Shown here: positions 32,801 to 43,630 of the stretch, piece by piece | Layout of the letters: every line of letters begins with the position of its first letter | Position numbering within the stretch: position 1 is the first letter of the stretch | Source: Trichosporon coremiiforme | Taxonomy: Eukaryota; Basidiomycota; Tremellomycetes; Trichosporonales; Trichosporonaceae | DNA length: 64,000 nt | Assembly (NCBI GenBank): GCA_039545355.1 | Contig: BCJJ01000001.1 | Span: 1,486,570 to 1,550,569, forward strand | Reading direction: 5' to 3' | Notes under the pieces: generated by a model | Databases searched by the model: none | Seen by the model: only the letters and a program-made list of their open reading frames with translations | What the model was told of the DNA's origin: nothing | Made by a program: the position numbers and the translations under genes

Positions 32801-34091
32801 CCGCCCTTATCCTGGATCGCTTTGGCGATGGCATCCCCGATCTCGCCCTCGTACAGCGCCATCGGGTCGTTGCCAATGATCTCGAGCGTGCGCGCGTACT
32901 CGAGCCGTTGGTAGTTCTCCCCCTCTGGGATGATGTGCCCATTCCGCGTCCAGGTCTTGAGAAACTCGGGGTCGTTGGCCATCCATGACCCCTCAACACT
33001 CGGCGCCTGGGGACAGTCGCGCGCGATAAACTGTTGTCAGTACGTGTGGGCCGAAAGGTGCTGAAGGGTGGTGCGGTGAGGTGGCATGAGGCTCGAGGGA
33101 AGATGCACAGAGAGAGAAAGGAGGAAGACAGACGGAGACGCAAATCATACCATTCCGCACACCCCGCACGCATGTCCGTATGATCATCCAGAAGTCTCGC
33201 CCGCCACTAAGCTTCAGCACTAGCTATGCTAGTGTGGAAACTCTGGGCTGGCTCGTAGGGTTCGGGCCAGACCAGTCTGAACGCGAGCAGTCCATGCCCC
33301 AACCGTCTGCAGTGGCTAGGAGTTGTACGTCAAGCCTCTCTCGTCAAGCTTTGGGTTAGGTGACTGATCTACCTGGTTCGTTTCGCTTTGTTACGGATTT
33401 ACGAACGAGGTTACGGCGCGGAGCACGCGTGGAACAGAGCCACTTTGCAGGTCATCCGGACGCAACACAAGGGGAATGCAGGGGTCGGTCTGTTGACCTG
33501 GCGGTGTCACGTACGCGTATGCGGATATGCGGGACTGCCCTGCGCCGTATCGTCACCTGTCGCTGGCCGTCCCTGCACCCTCGTTCCCGTCTTCCTCGTC
33601 AAGCAGCCTGAACAGAGCGGCCATCCAACACCTCCTGCAATACGTGGCGAGGGGATACTCACGTCATACAAGTCCTTGCCCATAGGTATGCCCTCCCTTG
33701 CCAGTCGCACGACGGGTGCGACGCACTCCTTCCATGCGAGCTTCCCAAAGCGTTCATGTAGCGCCTTGAGTCCCTTGATCTCGCCGGGGACAATGACGCT
33801 GTTGCCGCCGGCCATCGTGTCCTTGTCCTGGATGTACTCCTGCGTGATTGCCTTCGGTGCCGTGCCGCGGAAGTCGATGTAGCTGTACTCCGAACCGCCC
33901 GGGGAAGGCTGGCGCACGAGCGCAAAGCCGCTCCCACCGATACAACTATGGTAGGGACAGAAGAGGTGCACTGCCAGCGTCGTAGTGATCGCACAATCAA
34001 CCGCGTTGCCGCCCCGTGCCATCGTCGCCGCGCCGAGGTGGGAGGCCGAGCCGTGCTCGCTCGCTATTGCGCCAGGAATAGGGTTAGCCAT
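29899..34091 (-). CDS. Gamma-glutamyltransferase (glutathione hydrolase)
   Basis: GGT is an Ntn-hydrolase that cleaves the gamma-glutamyl bond of glutathione and related compounds. Five exons (33663-34091, 32775-33030, 32090-32411, 30456-31012, 29899-30065) join in phase to 576 residues, the usual size. Key blocks are GAIASEHGSASHLGAATMARGGNAVDCA, with the remaining large-subunit text CIGGSGFALVRQ, IPEGENYQRLEYARTL and GYMVTSVSAPASGAVL. The autoprocessing site is DHGTSNITV, with Thr near residue 345 as the nucleophile. The small subunit contains GGAAGGSTIISCNVQVI and ends near AAGDPRKYEGWTGGYVF. The frame is open 79 codons upstream of the chosen ATG, so an N-terminal extension with a signal or anchor cannot be excluded. 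All four introns are long (632, 363, 1077 and 390 nt), and the last contains a tRNA gene. Confidence 0.9.
30173..30177 (-). terminator. RNA polymerase III terminator of the tRNA-Ala gene
   Basis: A run of five A on the + strand is TTTTT on the tRNA strand, 10 nt past the tRNA 3' end. This is the normal Pol III stop signal. It also lies inside the host gene's last intron, upstream of its final exon. Confidence 0.7.
30188..30270 (-). tRNA. tRNA-Ala(AGC) with a 10-nt intron
   Basis: On the - strand the cloverleaf reads: acceptor GGGCGTC, then TA, D-arm GCTC-AGTTGGTA-GAGC, anticodon stem CGTCA/TGACG, anticodon AGC followed by A, variable AGGTC, T-arm TTTGG-TTCGATT-CCTAA, acceptor GTCGTCC and discriminator A. 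A 10-nt intron at 30224-30233 sits at the standard place, one base 3' of the anticodon. The A box (TAGCTCAGTTGG) and B box (GGTTCGATTCC) are intact. One T-T mismatch occurs in the acceptor stem and one in the T stem. The 3' half closely resembles yeast tRNA-Ala(AGC). It lies within the last intron of the GGT gene, on the same strand. Confidence 0.9.
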
Positions 34092-34370
34092 GTCGAAGCC
34101 GATAGACTGGTGGATGATGCTGAGGGAAGAGCTAACGATGAGCGCGCTGAACGTGTGCGTGGGCGGTCCCGAGGGCGCGGCGAGGAACGTGTCAGACTGC
34201 GTACACCGGACCGGTGTGCGTGCGGTGGCGCGGTGGGCTCGGCGTAAGCCGACGCCGTCTGCCGTCTGATATCGGGATTGAATCTGAATCACCGACACGG
34301 TCCCCAATGCATTGCTGCAAGTTCGCACTCTTTCCGACTCTCTGATTACGACGATGCATAGTACTGCTGC

Positions 34371-36142
34371 TTACTCCTGTCCCGAGCACCTGGCCTCAAC
34401 CCAGGCGCGGTCCCTGCCGACAGTGGTCAGGTTCTCGCACTTCTGTCCATCGCGGACGACGACGACGTCCTCGATGCGGACACCGCCGACGGGAAGGTAC
34501 TTCTTGAGAACCTCGTGGTCAATGTACTCGTTGTCCCAGACTCCGTGCTCGTCCAGCATTTGCGGCGCAAAATAGCAGCCAGGCTCGACGGTAAGCACCA
34601 TCTTGTCCTGGAGCTTCTGCCTAATACGGAGGTAGGTGTAGAGCTTGGCCGGGGTCTGCTTCGTGCGCTCCGGCAGGTCCTGGTGCACCATGCGGAGATA
34701 CTGCAGCGAGTCGTGGACGTCAAGACCAAGGGAGTGTCCAAGACCGTGCGGCATGAACGCGGCCGACACGCCGGTCTGCAGGATCATCTCCGCGTCGCCC
34801 TTCATAATGCCGAGCTTGAGGAAGCCGTCGATCAGAACCTCGTGAGCACGCAGGTGAAGCGTGTCCCAGTGCGCGCCGACACGAACCATGTCCTCCGTCT
34901 CCTTCTGCATGCGCAGGACAAGTTCGTAGATCTCGCCAGCACGGTCGGTGTACTTGCCGCCGTTACCGACAGGGATCGTGCGAGTGACATCCGAAGCGTA
35001 ACCCTGCCAGTCGGCACCGGCGTCAATCAGAAGAATCTGCGGCTCAAAGGCACCGGCGTGCAGAGCGCTCGTCGAGGAAGCGTGGTCGTGGTCGGGGATG
35101 TCACCGCAGCAACCTCGGGCCATGCGGCGCGGGGTGAAGGACGTGTCTCCCGGGGCACGCGGGGTGGCAGTGGAAGGGAACAGCCTGTCGTTGCACCTGG
35201 AACTGTCAGATCTGCGGCCAATATGAGTAATCTTCAGACGTACACATAGTGCAGAGTGCTGGCGTGGTGGCCAGATGCACAGATGGGGAGGTAAGCCTGC
35301 TCGGCGCCCATGCGGCGGCACGTCGCGACGAAGAGTGCCTCGGCGTCCTGCTCACTCTCAACCTCCCACTCCGTCAAGACCTCGTGGCCAGTACGCTCCT
35401 TCGAGGAAGGCGTGCCCTTGGCTCGGCGGGCGGCGAAGCGTCCGAGCTCGCGCATGAGGACCTCGTGCGCTCCCGAGGTGATGGCGTTAGCCTTGCGAAT
35501 GAGGTCGATCTCCTCCTCGGTCTTGGTCAGACGAGCGATGTGAAGGGCGGTACGGAGGTGCTCGGACGAGTGCTTAGCCTTCTGGAGCAGCGCGTTGACG
35601 GTGGAGGGAAGGGGAGGGAACTCGTGCGTGATGGGGAGGGTGTGGATAGTGACATCGCTGGGAAGCTGCGACAGGGCGCTGGCGATTTCGGTCGTCGCCC
35701 TGTACTCTCCCGCGTCGAAGCGCTTCTTGGCGTCGTCGAGAGTGGGAGGAGCGACACTCCACATGGTCTCGAGTGGGTCGGCGGGGGGGATGAAGAGCGT
35801 GTGCTGGACATTGTTGGAGCCTGGGGTGAAGGTGATGAGAACACTGGCGTCGTGCACGTCGTGAGCACCCGTCAGGTAGTTGAAATTAGCCTCCTGATCT
35901 GCAGGTTAGCTCAATGGCTACAGCACATGAGCTCACGGAACGGCTGCTCGCGGTCAGTGTCGTCGCGACAAGTCACCGGGTGACCTTGGAGGAAGATGGC
36001 ATGGGTCTGCGGTTAGCTCGCAGCTCGTGCCATCGTAGCTTACACCCTGGCGCTCGGTCTCGGGGAGCTGCTTAGTGAGCTCTCCGGCGAGCTTGATGGC
36101 GTGCGTGCGTGCTGGCAGCTTGGCGATGGAAGTGACGGTCAT
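34371..36142 (-). CDS. Xaa-Pro dipeptidase / aminopeptidase (prolidase, M24B)
   Basis: This is a binuclear metallopeptidase that cleaves X-Pro bonds. Four exons (36044-36142, 35937-36006, 35244-35898, 34371-35196) join in phase to 549 residues. The N-terminal creatinase-like domain begins MTVTSIAKLPARTHAIKL and includes FHQEANFNYLTGAHD. The catalytic pita-bread domain shows all five metal ligands: the two Asp of LLIDAGADWQGYASDVTRT, His in PHGLGHSLGLDVHD, Glu in VLTVEPGCYF and Glu in GVRIEDVVVV. The first part of exon 4 (about 45 residues, NDRLFPS to SALHAG) does not resemble the family and may contain an intron I could not place. An in-frame non-ATG extension upstream of 36142 was ignored. 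The gene lies in tandem about 280 bp upstream of GGT. Confidence 0.92.
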
Positions 36143-36553
36143 GGCAGCGGCGAGGGGAGAGGTGGCAAGAAAATGGACTGTTGAAAACACGGCTATCACC
36201 GATCACTGGAAATATGACACCGCTCGGTCGGAACAAGGCTCAGCGGTTACTTCGGTGGAGGCTTGAACTGCGATTCAACGCCACTCGATCTGTGCTGACA
36301 GTGTTCACCGCATGTTGGTGGGCTGTGGACGCAGTCATTTAGCAAGCAGCATAACGGCCAGACAGATTTGGAAGAGAGTGCAGCTGCATGCAAAGAGCTT
36401 TTGTGGCTCTTGATACAGCATGCCCCGCGAAGGAAGGCGGCTAAACACCTGCGTCGCACTCCAAAATCGGTCGCGTCAAGAAAGCTCATGCATGTTTACT
36501 ACTATGACAACAGTTATGCGTCCCTATGTCTCTATTGTGGTCGTTACTCCGTC
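36143..36553. other. Intergenic region upstream of prolidase
   Basis: A 411-bp gap between two genes on the same strand. It should contain the prolidase promoter and the 3' end of the DUF1640 gene. I see no further gene and no clear regulatory motif. Confidence 0.4.
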
Positions 36554-37756
36554 TCAGATGCGGTCAACATAAATCTCAGGCTCCGACTTGCGCCGCTCCC
36601 GCCGTTCGCGATCCTTCTTCTCTCGTCGCTCAGCCGGGTATGCCGAGGAAAGAAGCTTCTCTATCCGCGCCTCGTAATCGAAATCGTCGTCGGTTCCGAC
36701 GCCGACATCCCTCGTAATCGTGGGCATTGGGGGAGGCTCGACCTTGGGCTGCGGGGGGTCTACGTGCGGGTCACCAATGGTCAAATTCGAGATGCCAACG
36801 CCGCAGATGACGAGCACAACAATGATCGCGATAGCCCTGCGTGTCGCCTCCCATTTGGCACTCTCGATCTCAGTCTTCAGATCTCCTACTGAAATCGTCG
36901 CACGGTTGTTGATTTCCTGTCCTGTCAGCCACGAGGAGCGAGAAAGATGGGCACACTGTGGCTCACCTCGATCAGGATATCGAACGCCTTCAGCTCAGCC
37001 CTGGTCTCGTCTTTGGTCGTGCTCAGGTCTAGCTCAATGTCATGCTTCAGAACCTGGACGTTCTCTGCCATGCGCTGATCAACACTCTCCAGCTCTCGCC
37101 GCACAGCAGTCACGGCGTTCCGTGCTGCGATACCAGCGTTACGGTTGCGCACCTCGAATTCAGTACGGAGCTTTGACAGCGCGGCCTTGTACAGATACGC
37201 CTCCTGCGCTTGTCAGCTGAGCGGGAAAACACCATTGGCTTACATTCTCCAGCTCCTCCTTGCTAAGCATGTTCGAGGTGGCACGGTCAGCACGCTGATT
37301 CAACAGTTGACGAGTGCCGACCATGAGCGTCTTGGCCGTCTCCTCGGGCACGGACGCCTTCTCGAGCACGGTCACGAAGGTGTACGTGTTAAACGGGTGG
37401 CGGCGCTTGCGGGGCGCGGACGAAGATCCCGGAAAGGGGTTCGGTAGTGGGACACGGGCAACAGCCATGGTCGTTGCATCCGGCTCGTCGATGTCGGGGA
37501 AGAAGTCTATCGGGCGTCTCGGCCCCCTGTCTTCGATGGGATGCGGCTTCTCGTCATGCTTCTCGGCAGCTTCATGAGCTTCTGGCTCTGGCTCGCGGGC
37601 TTCCTCGACATGCGGTGGCGGGGGTAGGCCAATTGCGTCGTGGTGGTCAGGAAGAGGGCGAGGCGGTGGCGTCGAGGACAGTGCTCGCTGCTGCTGTGTC
37701 GAAGCGCGGAGGTGCGAGCACGACGCTACGCGCCTTACCAAGCGGGTCGCGAGCAT
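36554..37756 (-). CDS. Mitochondrial DUF1640/CCDC90 coiled-coil membrane protein
   Basis: The family includes yeast Fmp32 and animal MCUR1/CCDC90B, inner-membrane coiled-coil proteins. Three exons (37244-37756, 36967-37203, 36554-36916) join to 370 residues. The start MLATRLVRRVASCSHLRAST is a typical mitochondrial presequence. A Pro/Glu-rich spacer leads to the conserved head HPFNTYTFVTVLEKASVPEE. The coiled coil follows (MLSKEELENEAYLYKAAL, FEVRNRNAGIAARNAV, VRRELESVDQRMAENVQ, KHDIELDLSTTKDETR). One membrane helix, AIAIIVVLVICGVGISNL, comes next. The C-terminus after the helix is longer than usual, about 70 charged residues ending in RRERRKSEPEI. Upstream in-frame codons to 37897 are probably untranslated. 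Function in respiratory assembly or calcium uptake is known for relatives only. Confidence 0.88.
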
Positions 37757-40700
37757 GTGTGTCGGGCAAAACCAAAGGACGGGGCGAGTCGAGGATCGTG
37801 AAACGGGGCAGAGATGGTTGGGTGAGTGAATGGTTAGTCTCTCTGGCGCGTCATACACCTGCGGACCAACAAATACACCACCAGAGGTTGCCAGCACACT
37901 TCCACGTGGTCAACGTGGTAAATTAGTCACGTGATAGCACACTGGCCGATGGCCACCAATCCGGTTTGATGGGTTCGTTTCGAGGGGCGGACCGATTGAT
38001 GTGCTGTTTGATCGCCGTCTTGCAACGCCACAAAGATGAACGAGGCTGCCCGTTGCAAGTGAGGCGGCAAGAAGGTTCACAAATCTCAGCACCCTTTTGC
38101 ACCACCTCGGGGCATCGGCGGTCGGCTAGATCGTAGTCCAGGAACGGGCCCCGGCATAGATCTCTGCTTGCGCCAGCGTATAAACGTTGTCCCGGTCCGG
38201 ATCGCTGCTTTGCGACCGCCCGTCCGACGTCAGAGCCCCGAGCCTCGAGCCTTGCTAACCTCGGAAGCCAGGCCAGCCTCGTGTGGACCCATGCACACCC
38301 ATGCGCTGTGCCTCTCGGATCTCGGCATTCGAGAGCTCGCTTCAGGGGACGCCGAAGCGCCCCAGGCGCCGGGGTCGTGCGGGGGCGTTTAATGTGTCTG
38401 CGTAGGAAGTAGAACGAAGGGAATAAATGTTAGCGCCGAGAGGAGCTGCTTCGCCGAGTAGAGGCGGCATTGGGCCAGGTGACTGTGTCCGTTGGGAATA
38501 GTGTTGTTGCCGTTAGTTTCTCTCTTTGCGGGCAAAGACAGCTAGCGAAGCGATCCGAACAAACTAGAGGCACAGGCGCAGCCTTGGAACATTAGGTGAT
38601 TCAGTTACCGCTGTGCCGGACTCGTGACAGAGCCTGTTCAGGGGCCGAGGTGTCCGGCGATCAACTTAGAACAGCAGCAACGCCCACGCGAGGGCAGAAG
38701 AAGTCTGGATTTGTGTGCCTCCTCGTTCCTCGGTCTACACCTCGGGGGTCATGGGGTCGGCAGCCCAAGGGGCAAGCAATGCCGGGCGTGCGCCGAGTAA
38801 CTGTGACGAGACTTGTGTCAGTCAGAAACTTCAGTCGAGGGTTCAAGGAGTGTGGGGTCATGCTCGTCTGTGAGATAGGGGGAGACGCTGTCACATAAAC
38901 AGGCAAGAACCAGGGGAGACAGGTATCGATCTGTGTGGGGGTAGTTGACGGGTAAAGGAAGCGCACGCTGGGGGGTTTACAGTAGCCACACTCAGCCCCT
39001 CCCGTAGACCATCCCTAGAAATCAACGAGAAGTCTGCAGGGCCGTGAAACATCAAGGAATCCAGATACGCCTCGTGACATGGGTATCCGGTGTCCTGCAC
39101 TGTACGTACTCTCTGCCAACTCCGCGTGGCAAGATCGAGAGTGTCTGACGACGCTCGTCGAGGAACCGATAGGGAAGTCGGCGCGTCGTCATTGCCCGTT
39201 TGGGAAGGCTGGGTGACGTTGAAGCTTAATCCTTACATGTCTCGCCCGCATTTGCGTGGTAAACATCATCTGGCAGTGAGGCTGCGTACGTCCAAGCCGC
39301 ACCACAGCGTACCACAGGTACGGTGCTCAGTGCGAGATTGGCATCGATGATGAGAGGTCAGCGCATAAGTACTGAGCGGTCTGGGCGGACCTGAGCGTGG
39401 GCGTTTCGGACAGCCAGGGTTGAGCCATGGGGCTCGCTGAGCCAGAAGTAACGGCTGGAACATCGAGCACACTCTGGGGATGGTCGAGGCAAATTAGAAC
39501 AAATGTTATTCCAACGGACTGAGGTACACGGGCGTTGGTGTCTAACGCGCCCACGCTTGCGGAGCATAGTACTCACGTAAGCCCGCCGGCCCTGTTGCTA
39601 CGAGATCTTTCTCCTTGGCCGGAGAAACGTTCTCTGGATTCAATCCTTGCGCCCTGTAAATTATCCAACCTCTGCGGTCTCTGAAGCCTGAGTTCCTTGA
39701 TCCTAGAACACCTGAGTTTCGGGAGTGATGAGGCGTCGAGGCGCATAAACGACCGTGTCCGATAAATCGCGCATCCACGCCCATTCACGACCGATCCCTT
39801 GAGAGGGCACGGTCGTCGGCCCACGAGGCCACAAGGCAGCACGGCAACACACGCGGGCACTGTCACGGTGGTCACGGTCTCCATCTCAGGTGCGTCCTGC
39901 ATCAGGTGCTGCATGCACTTCAAGCTCCAGCTCTGCTATGACAGGATGCCCGTAGGGTGGTGACGCCAGGAGCCGATGAGATGCGGCACAGCGAAGCTTG
40001 CGGTTACTGAATATCCAGCGTGTGACCATCGTATAATTCCACTCATTCGATCGCGACGGGCAGCATATGCAGCGTGTCTACAGCGAGCGCGATTGCAAGG
40101 GCGTGTGAGTATTAATGGACTAGGACGCGGAGCGGTCGGCTATTCTGCCGAGCGAGACGACGGTGTGCGTGTGGAGGACAGGCTGTCAGCTCGTCGCGAG
40201 ACGGCGCGGAGTACGAGGAGGCGGAGGGAAACCCGCGATGCCCTTCCCAACGACCTTGCGAGGTGCGGAACAGAGCTCAGCTGATGCCGTGGTTGCGTCG
40301 TAGCGTTGCATGCTTATTGCCTAATCGCGCAATGGAGGGAGTATGCCGTCATCGATCTGCCATGCTTGGCTCCTGATGGTGGGCGGCAATCAACAAGATT
40401 ACATAGCCCGGATGCTGCGGGCTGGGTGTGGGCTGCATGGTGGGGGAGTGGTTCTTGAGGCTGAGATACGGAACAGCGCTAGGCGCGGCCGAATCAGCCA
40501 GAGGAAAGAGGAAGGGGATCGAAGGGAGGGCGGGGCCGACGTCTCTTGGGTCTGGGTCGCCGGTTGCTAGTGGCTGCCCTCGCTGGGCTAGCTAGGCTCG
40601 CTGGCCCCGAGGAGCGCGGAGACGACGCCGCGGGCCGCGTGGCGCGTCGAGATAAGAGCTCTTGCATCCGAGACAGTCCGCACCTTCCAAACCAACAGGT

Positions 40701-41279
40701 CACAATCAGGTCCGCCCAGGGTCGTCCCCAGCCCCGGCCCTAACAGGCCTGGGCTTGTCCTGACGCGGTCCTAGATCTCAGATATCACTCTCTCCACTCA
40801 CCTCCATGCTGCCCGCTCCCCCTCGCTAGCACTCTTTCGCCCTCGCAGCCAGCCAGCGGAGCTCACATCAATGATATTCCGTGCGCAGCTCGTATGCCGG
40901 CGGCTGTACATGTAGCCGACACCCGATCCCCGATCCCGCCGCGAAAGCTCGGGCCGTGCAATCTCTCTACCTCATACGATAGACGCACTGCAGCCACTAT
41001 GAGACAGCCCGCACGGCGGCACAGGCGCTAGATAGAATACACAAGAGGAATGCAGAGAACTATTACGGGGGAGCGCGATTTCCAATGGTAGCGGGTCCAT
41101 AGTTCACAGCCTGAGCGGAGCTAGGGGTAGAACCGATCAGGAGGGTATTTTGAGATATTATACACAATAGTCGGGCATCCGCCCAAATGCCAGGTCTCAC
41201 GGTGAGAAGATATCCCCCGGCCGATGCCTTCAAGGGTGTGACTCTAGAGGCCCTGCATGGCCTTCCGGAAGCTCGTTCG
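37757..41279. other. Long region without a recognisable gene
   Basis: Over 3.5 kb only short unrelated frames occur, with no domain I recognise and no intron series of the type seen in the real genes. The right end (41063-41279) is the probable 3' region of the GST gene. It could hold noncoding transcripts or decayed sequence. Confidence 0.5.
37903..37933. promoter_or_regulatory. Paired CACGTG E-boxes upstream of the DUF1640 gene
   Basis: CACGTG occurs at 37903-37908 and again at 37928-37933, the second within the palindrome TCACGTGA, the classic Cbf1-type site. They lie 150-180 bp upstream of the start of the mitochondrial DUF1640 gene, with CAACGTGG in between. Position and spacing suggest a bHLH-regulated promoter; this is inference. 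Confidence 0.45.
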
Positions 41280-42727
41280 CTACGCCCAGTGACCCCAATA
41301 GATGTGAAGTTTCGGCCCGATTCTGTAGCCGCCGATGAACTGTTCGACGCTTTGCAGGCCATGCGGTCCGAGAGACATCCCCGGGGAACATATTTTGACG
41401 ATCTGCGCGAGCCAGGCGATGACATAGCAGTCTGCGAACGTCTGCGAGACATTAGCCGTGTTCTGGGGTCCGTCAGCGCCTATCACACACTCACCAAGTC
41501 GTCACCCAGGCAGTAAGGTCCGACAATCTGCGATTCCAACTTGGCCAGTGTTGAAGGCAAATGCACTGTCCACGAAGCTCTGCTAGCTTCGATGAACTCC
41601 AGAACCCTGTCTTCTGGAGCGTCTCCGGTGTAGATGTCAAGAATAGCTTGATTTGAGAGAGCCTTCTGCTCCAGAAACGAAATGAACCTAGGTTCTGCCG
41701 GGTGTTGCGCGGAAGGGGCAGGAATCATGACGTCTTGCCGATATTGCTGAAGGTATCGTCGCAATGCAAGACTTCGTGCTCCAAGCATTGCTCCCTGTGG
41801 CCCGGACCACTTTCTTCGTGCTTCATTCTTGTCGACAATGGAAAGATAGAGGAAGTTGGGATCAACTGTCGACTGGCGCACCAAGTCGATCAATGTCGTG
41901 GATAGGCTTTGGTCTGGGAATTGTGTCAATCAACTGCTCTGGGGTGTCTTGTTGTGCGACTTACCGGCTGGGGTCGTTGGTGATAACCGCGGGGAAGGTC
42001 TCCCTCCCGGGGCAGCTGGCGTGCCGACGGGAAGGCAATTGTCGATGAACTCGCATATTGACTGTCGTCAGTCAGCGTTCTCCAGCATATGCTCCATCTC
42101 GAGCTACGCACTGCGGTGTCACACAACATGTGGTATACGGGCTCGGTAGCTCCCGGCTTCGTTTCCTTTCGAGGAACCGCGAAAGTGGGAATGGCGCCTA
42201 TTGTCAGCGGTGCCGGCGACACGCATGAGCTATTCGTATTCACCATCTGCATTGATTCTGCACTTGTCAGCTCGTGGGTCCAACCGGCGCCTTCCTCTTT
42301 CGTAGCCACTCACTTCAGGTAGTTGTGGGAGAAGTTCTCGCCCTTGGCTGTGCGCCACGTCAGTTTCACCAGTCAATGCTGTCTTGAATTATGCCTCACT
42401 GATATCAACCGGGCTGATAACATATTCGTCTTCGCTGTAGCCCTTCTCGATGAGGGCTAATCTGGGAACAGTGGCTAGAGCCGATGTTGGCCAACTGCGA
42501 AGTCAGTGATCGATGTATGCGGACGGAAGGTGAGTAGCAGCGGCCTCGTATCGAAGTGATAGAGGGCGTCTGTTAATGAAGTGAGGGATCGACAGTGCAA
42601 CGCAAACATCGGTAGAAGGTTCCGTGTCTGATCCCCTGGTTTCGGATCATGATCTGCGCTTTGGGGGCGCATGCACGACTCACCAGTACAGTACTGCCTT
42701 CGGAACATCAGCCTCAGCGGGGTCCAT
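41280..42727 (-). CDS. Glutathione S-transferase family protein, possibly truncated
   Basis: Eight exons (42684-42727, 42400-42494, 42314-42347, 42244-42257, 42112-42197, 41965-42061, 41495-41913, 41280-41441) join in phase to 316 residues. The thioredoxin-like N-terminal domain reads AVLYCWPTSALATVPRLAL, YSEDEYVISPVDITKGE, then HNYLKINADGAIPTFAVP (with the cis-Pro) and SICEFIDNCLP. The helical C-terminal domain includes IVGPYCLGDDL and TFADCYVIAWLAQIV, and ends GPKLHIYWGHWA. A TAG at 41280-41282 then interrupts what looks like the family's terminal motif (RTSFRKAM), and a second TAG follows 11 codons later. Exon 4 is a 14-nt microexon inside the NPNG-type loop. For exon 8 two 3' splice sites are possible; I chose the one giving GDDLTFAD. 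The substrate is unknown. Confidence 0.82.
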
Positions 42728-43604
42728 GACGACATTGCGGACGACCTCGAGGGCGCTAATGATAGTGAGCAGTGGTGATGTAGACGTTGGGAAGCGATGG
42801 GCGATGTTGTCCGGAAGAGAGTCGGTCTAAGCTGTATAGAAGGGGGAAGAGGTATGTAAGGGTATGCTAGGGATATGGGCCCTATGGCTTTTCGGTTTTG
42901 GTTGGAAGGAACTGATTGGGCGACGTGCCGTAGGCTTTGTTTGGCAGGGTCCGCTGGAGGAAGACAGAGCGAGGAGGAAGAAGACGAGAGGTTAATAGTA
43001 CATGTAGTACATATGACAGGGATACGTTGCAGTGGAAACGCTGTATCCTCCAACAGCCGTCAGGTTAGGCTGCGAGAGAGAGGAGGGGTCGAGGAGGGAG
43101 ATCAAGGGCAGCGGACGACCTAAGAAGAGAAGGGGACGAGACGGAAAGTTGTCAGGATCCAAGTCGAGACGGCGATTGATGAACGTGTCGTATGGATGGG
43201 TGGCAGGATGACCAGGGCCCGGAAACTGGATGGGTTTGCGGTTGAGGGTTGATAGGTTTAGCGTCGATGTGGTGCGTGTGGGATGGGGGTCGAGGAGATC
43301 AACGTAATCGCAACTGGTAACATCTCTGGTCTTGCTGCGCTGGTGAGCTGGTGCGTTGATGGGCATGCGGTCAAACCGCGCCAGTCGGCCGGGCAGACGT
43401 CCGAGCAGCCGGGCAGCCTGACCCCTCTTGGTCTCCTCGTGGACACGACTCCGGTCGCACTGTCCAGACCATCAGGCTATCATCATCAGCAAACAAACTC
43501 AGTCTTCAGGGGTGCCACCCGGGCTCAATGTCTGACCTTCCGAGGCGCGCGCCGTCCGAGGGACAGAGTTTAACGAGTCATTGTCTTTCATCAGTACCTG
43601 TCGT

Positions 43605-43630
43605 CCCTGTCTTCCCTCCCTGTCTTCCCT
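43605..43630 (+). repeat. 13-bp tandem repeat, two copies
   Basis: The unit CCCTGTCTTCCCT occurs twice head to tail, followed by a partial third copy (CCCTGTTCTT). It is a pyrimidine-rich simple repeat without a known role. Confidence 0.8.

Noticed and set aside
41187..41516. 109-codon + strand frame with protein-like composition
   Set aside because: It is antisense to the last two GST exons, which are supported by family motifs.
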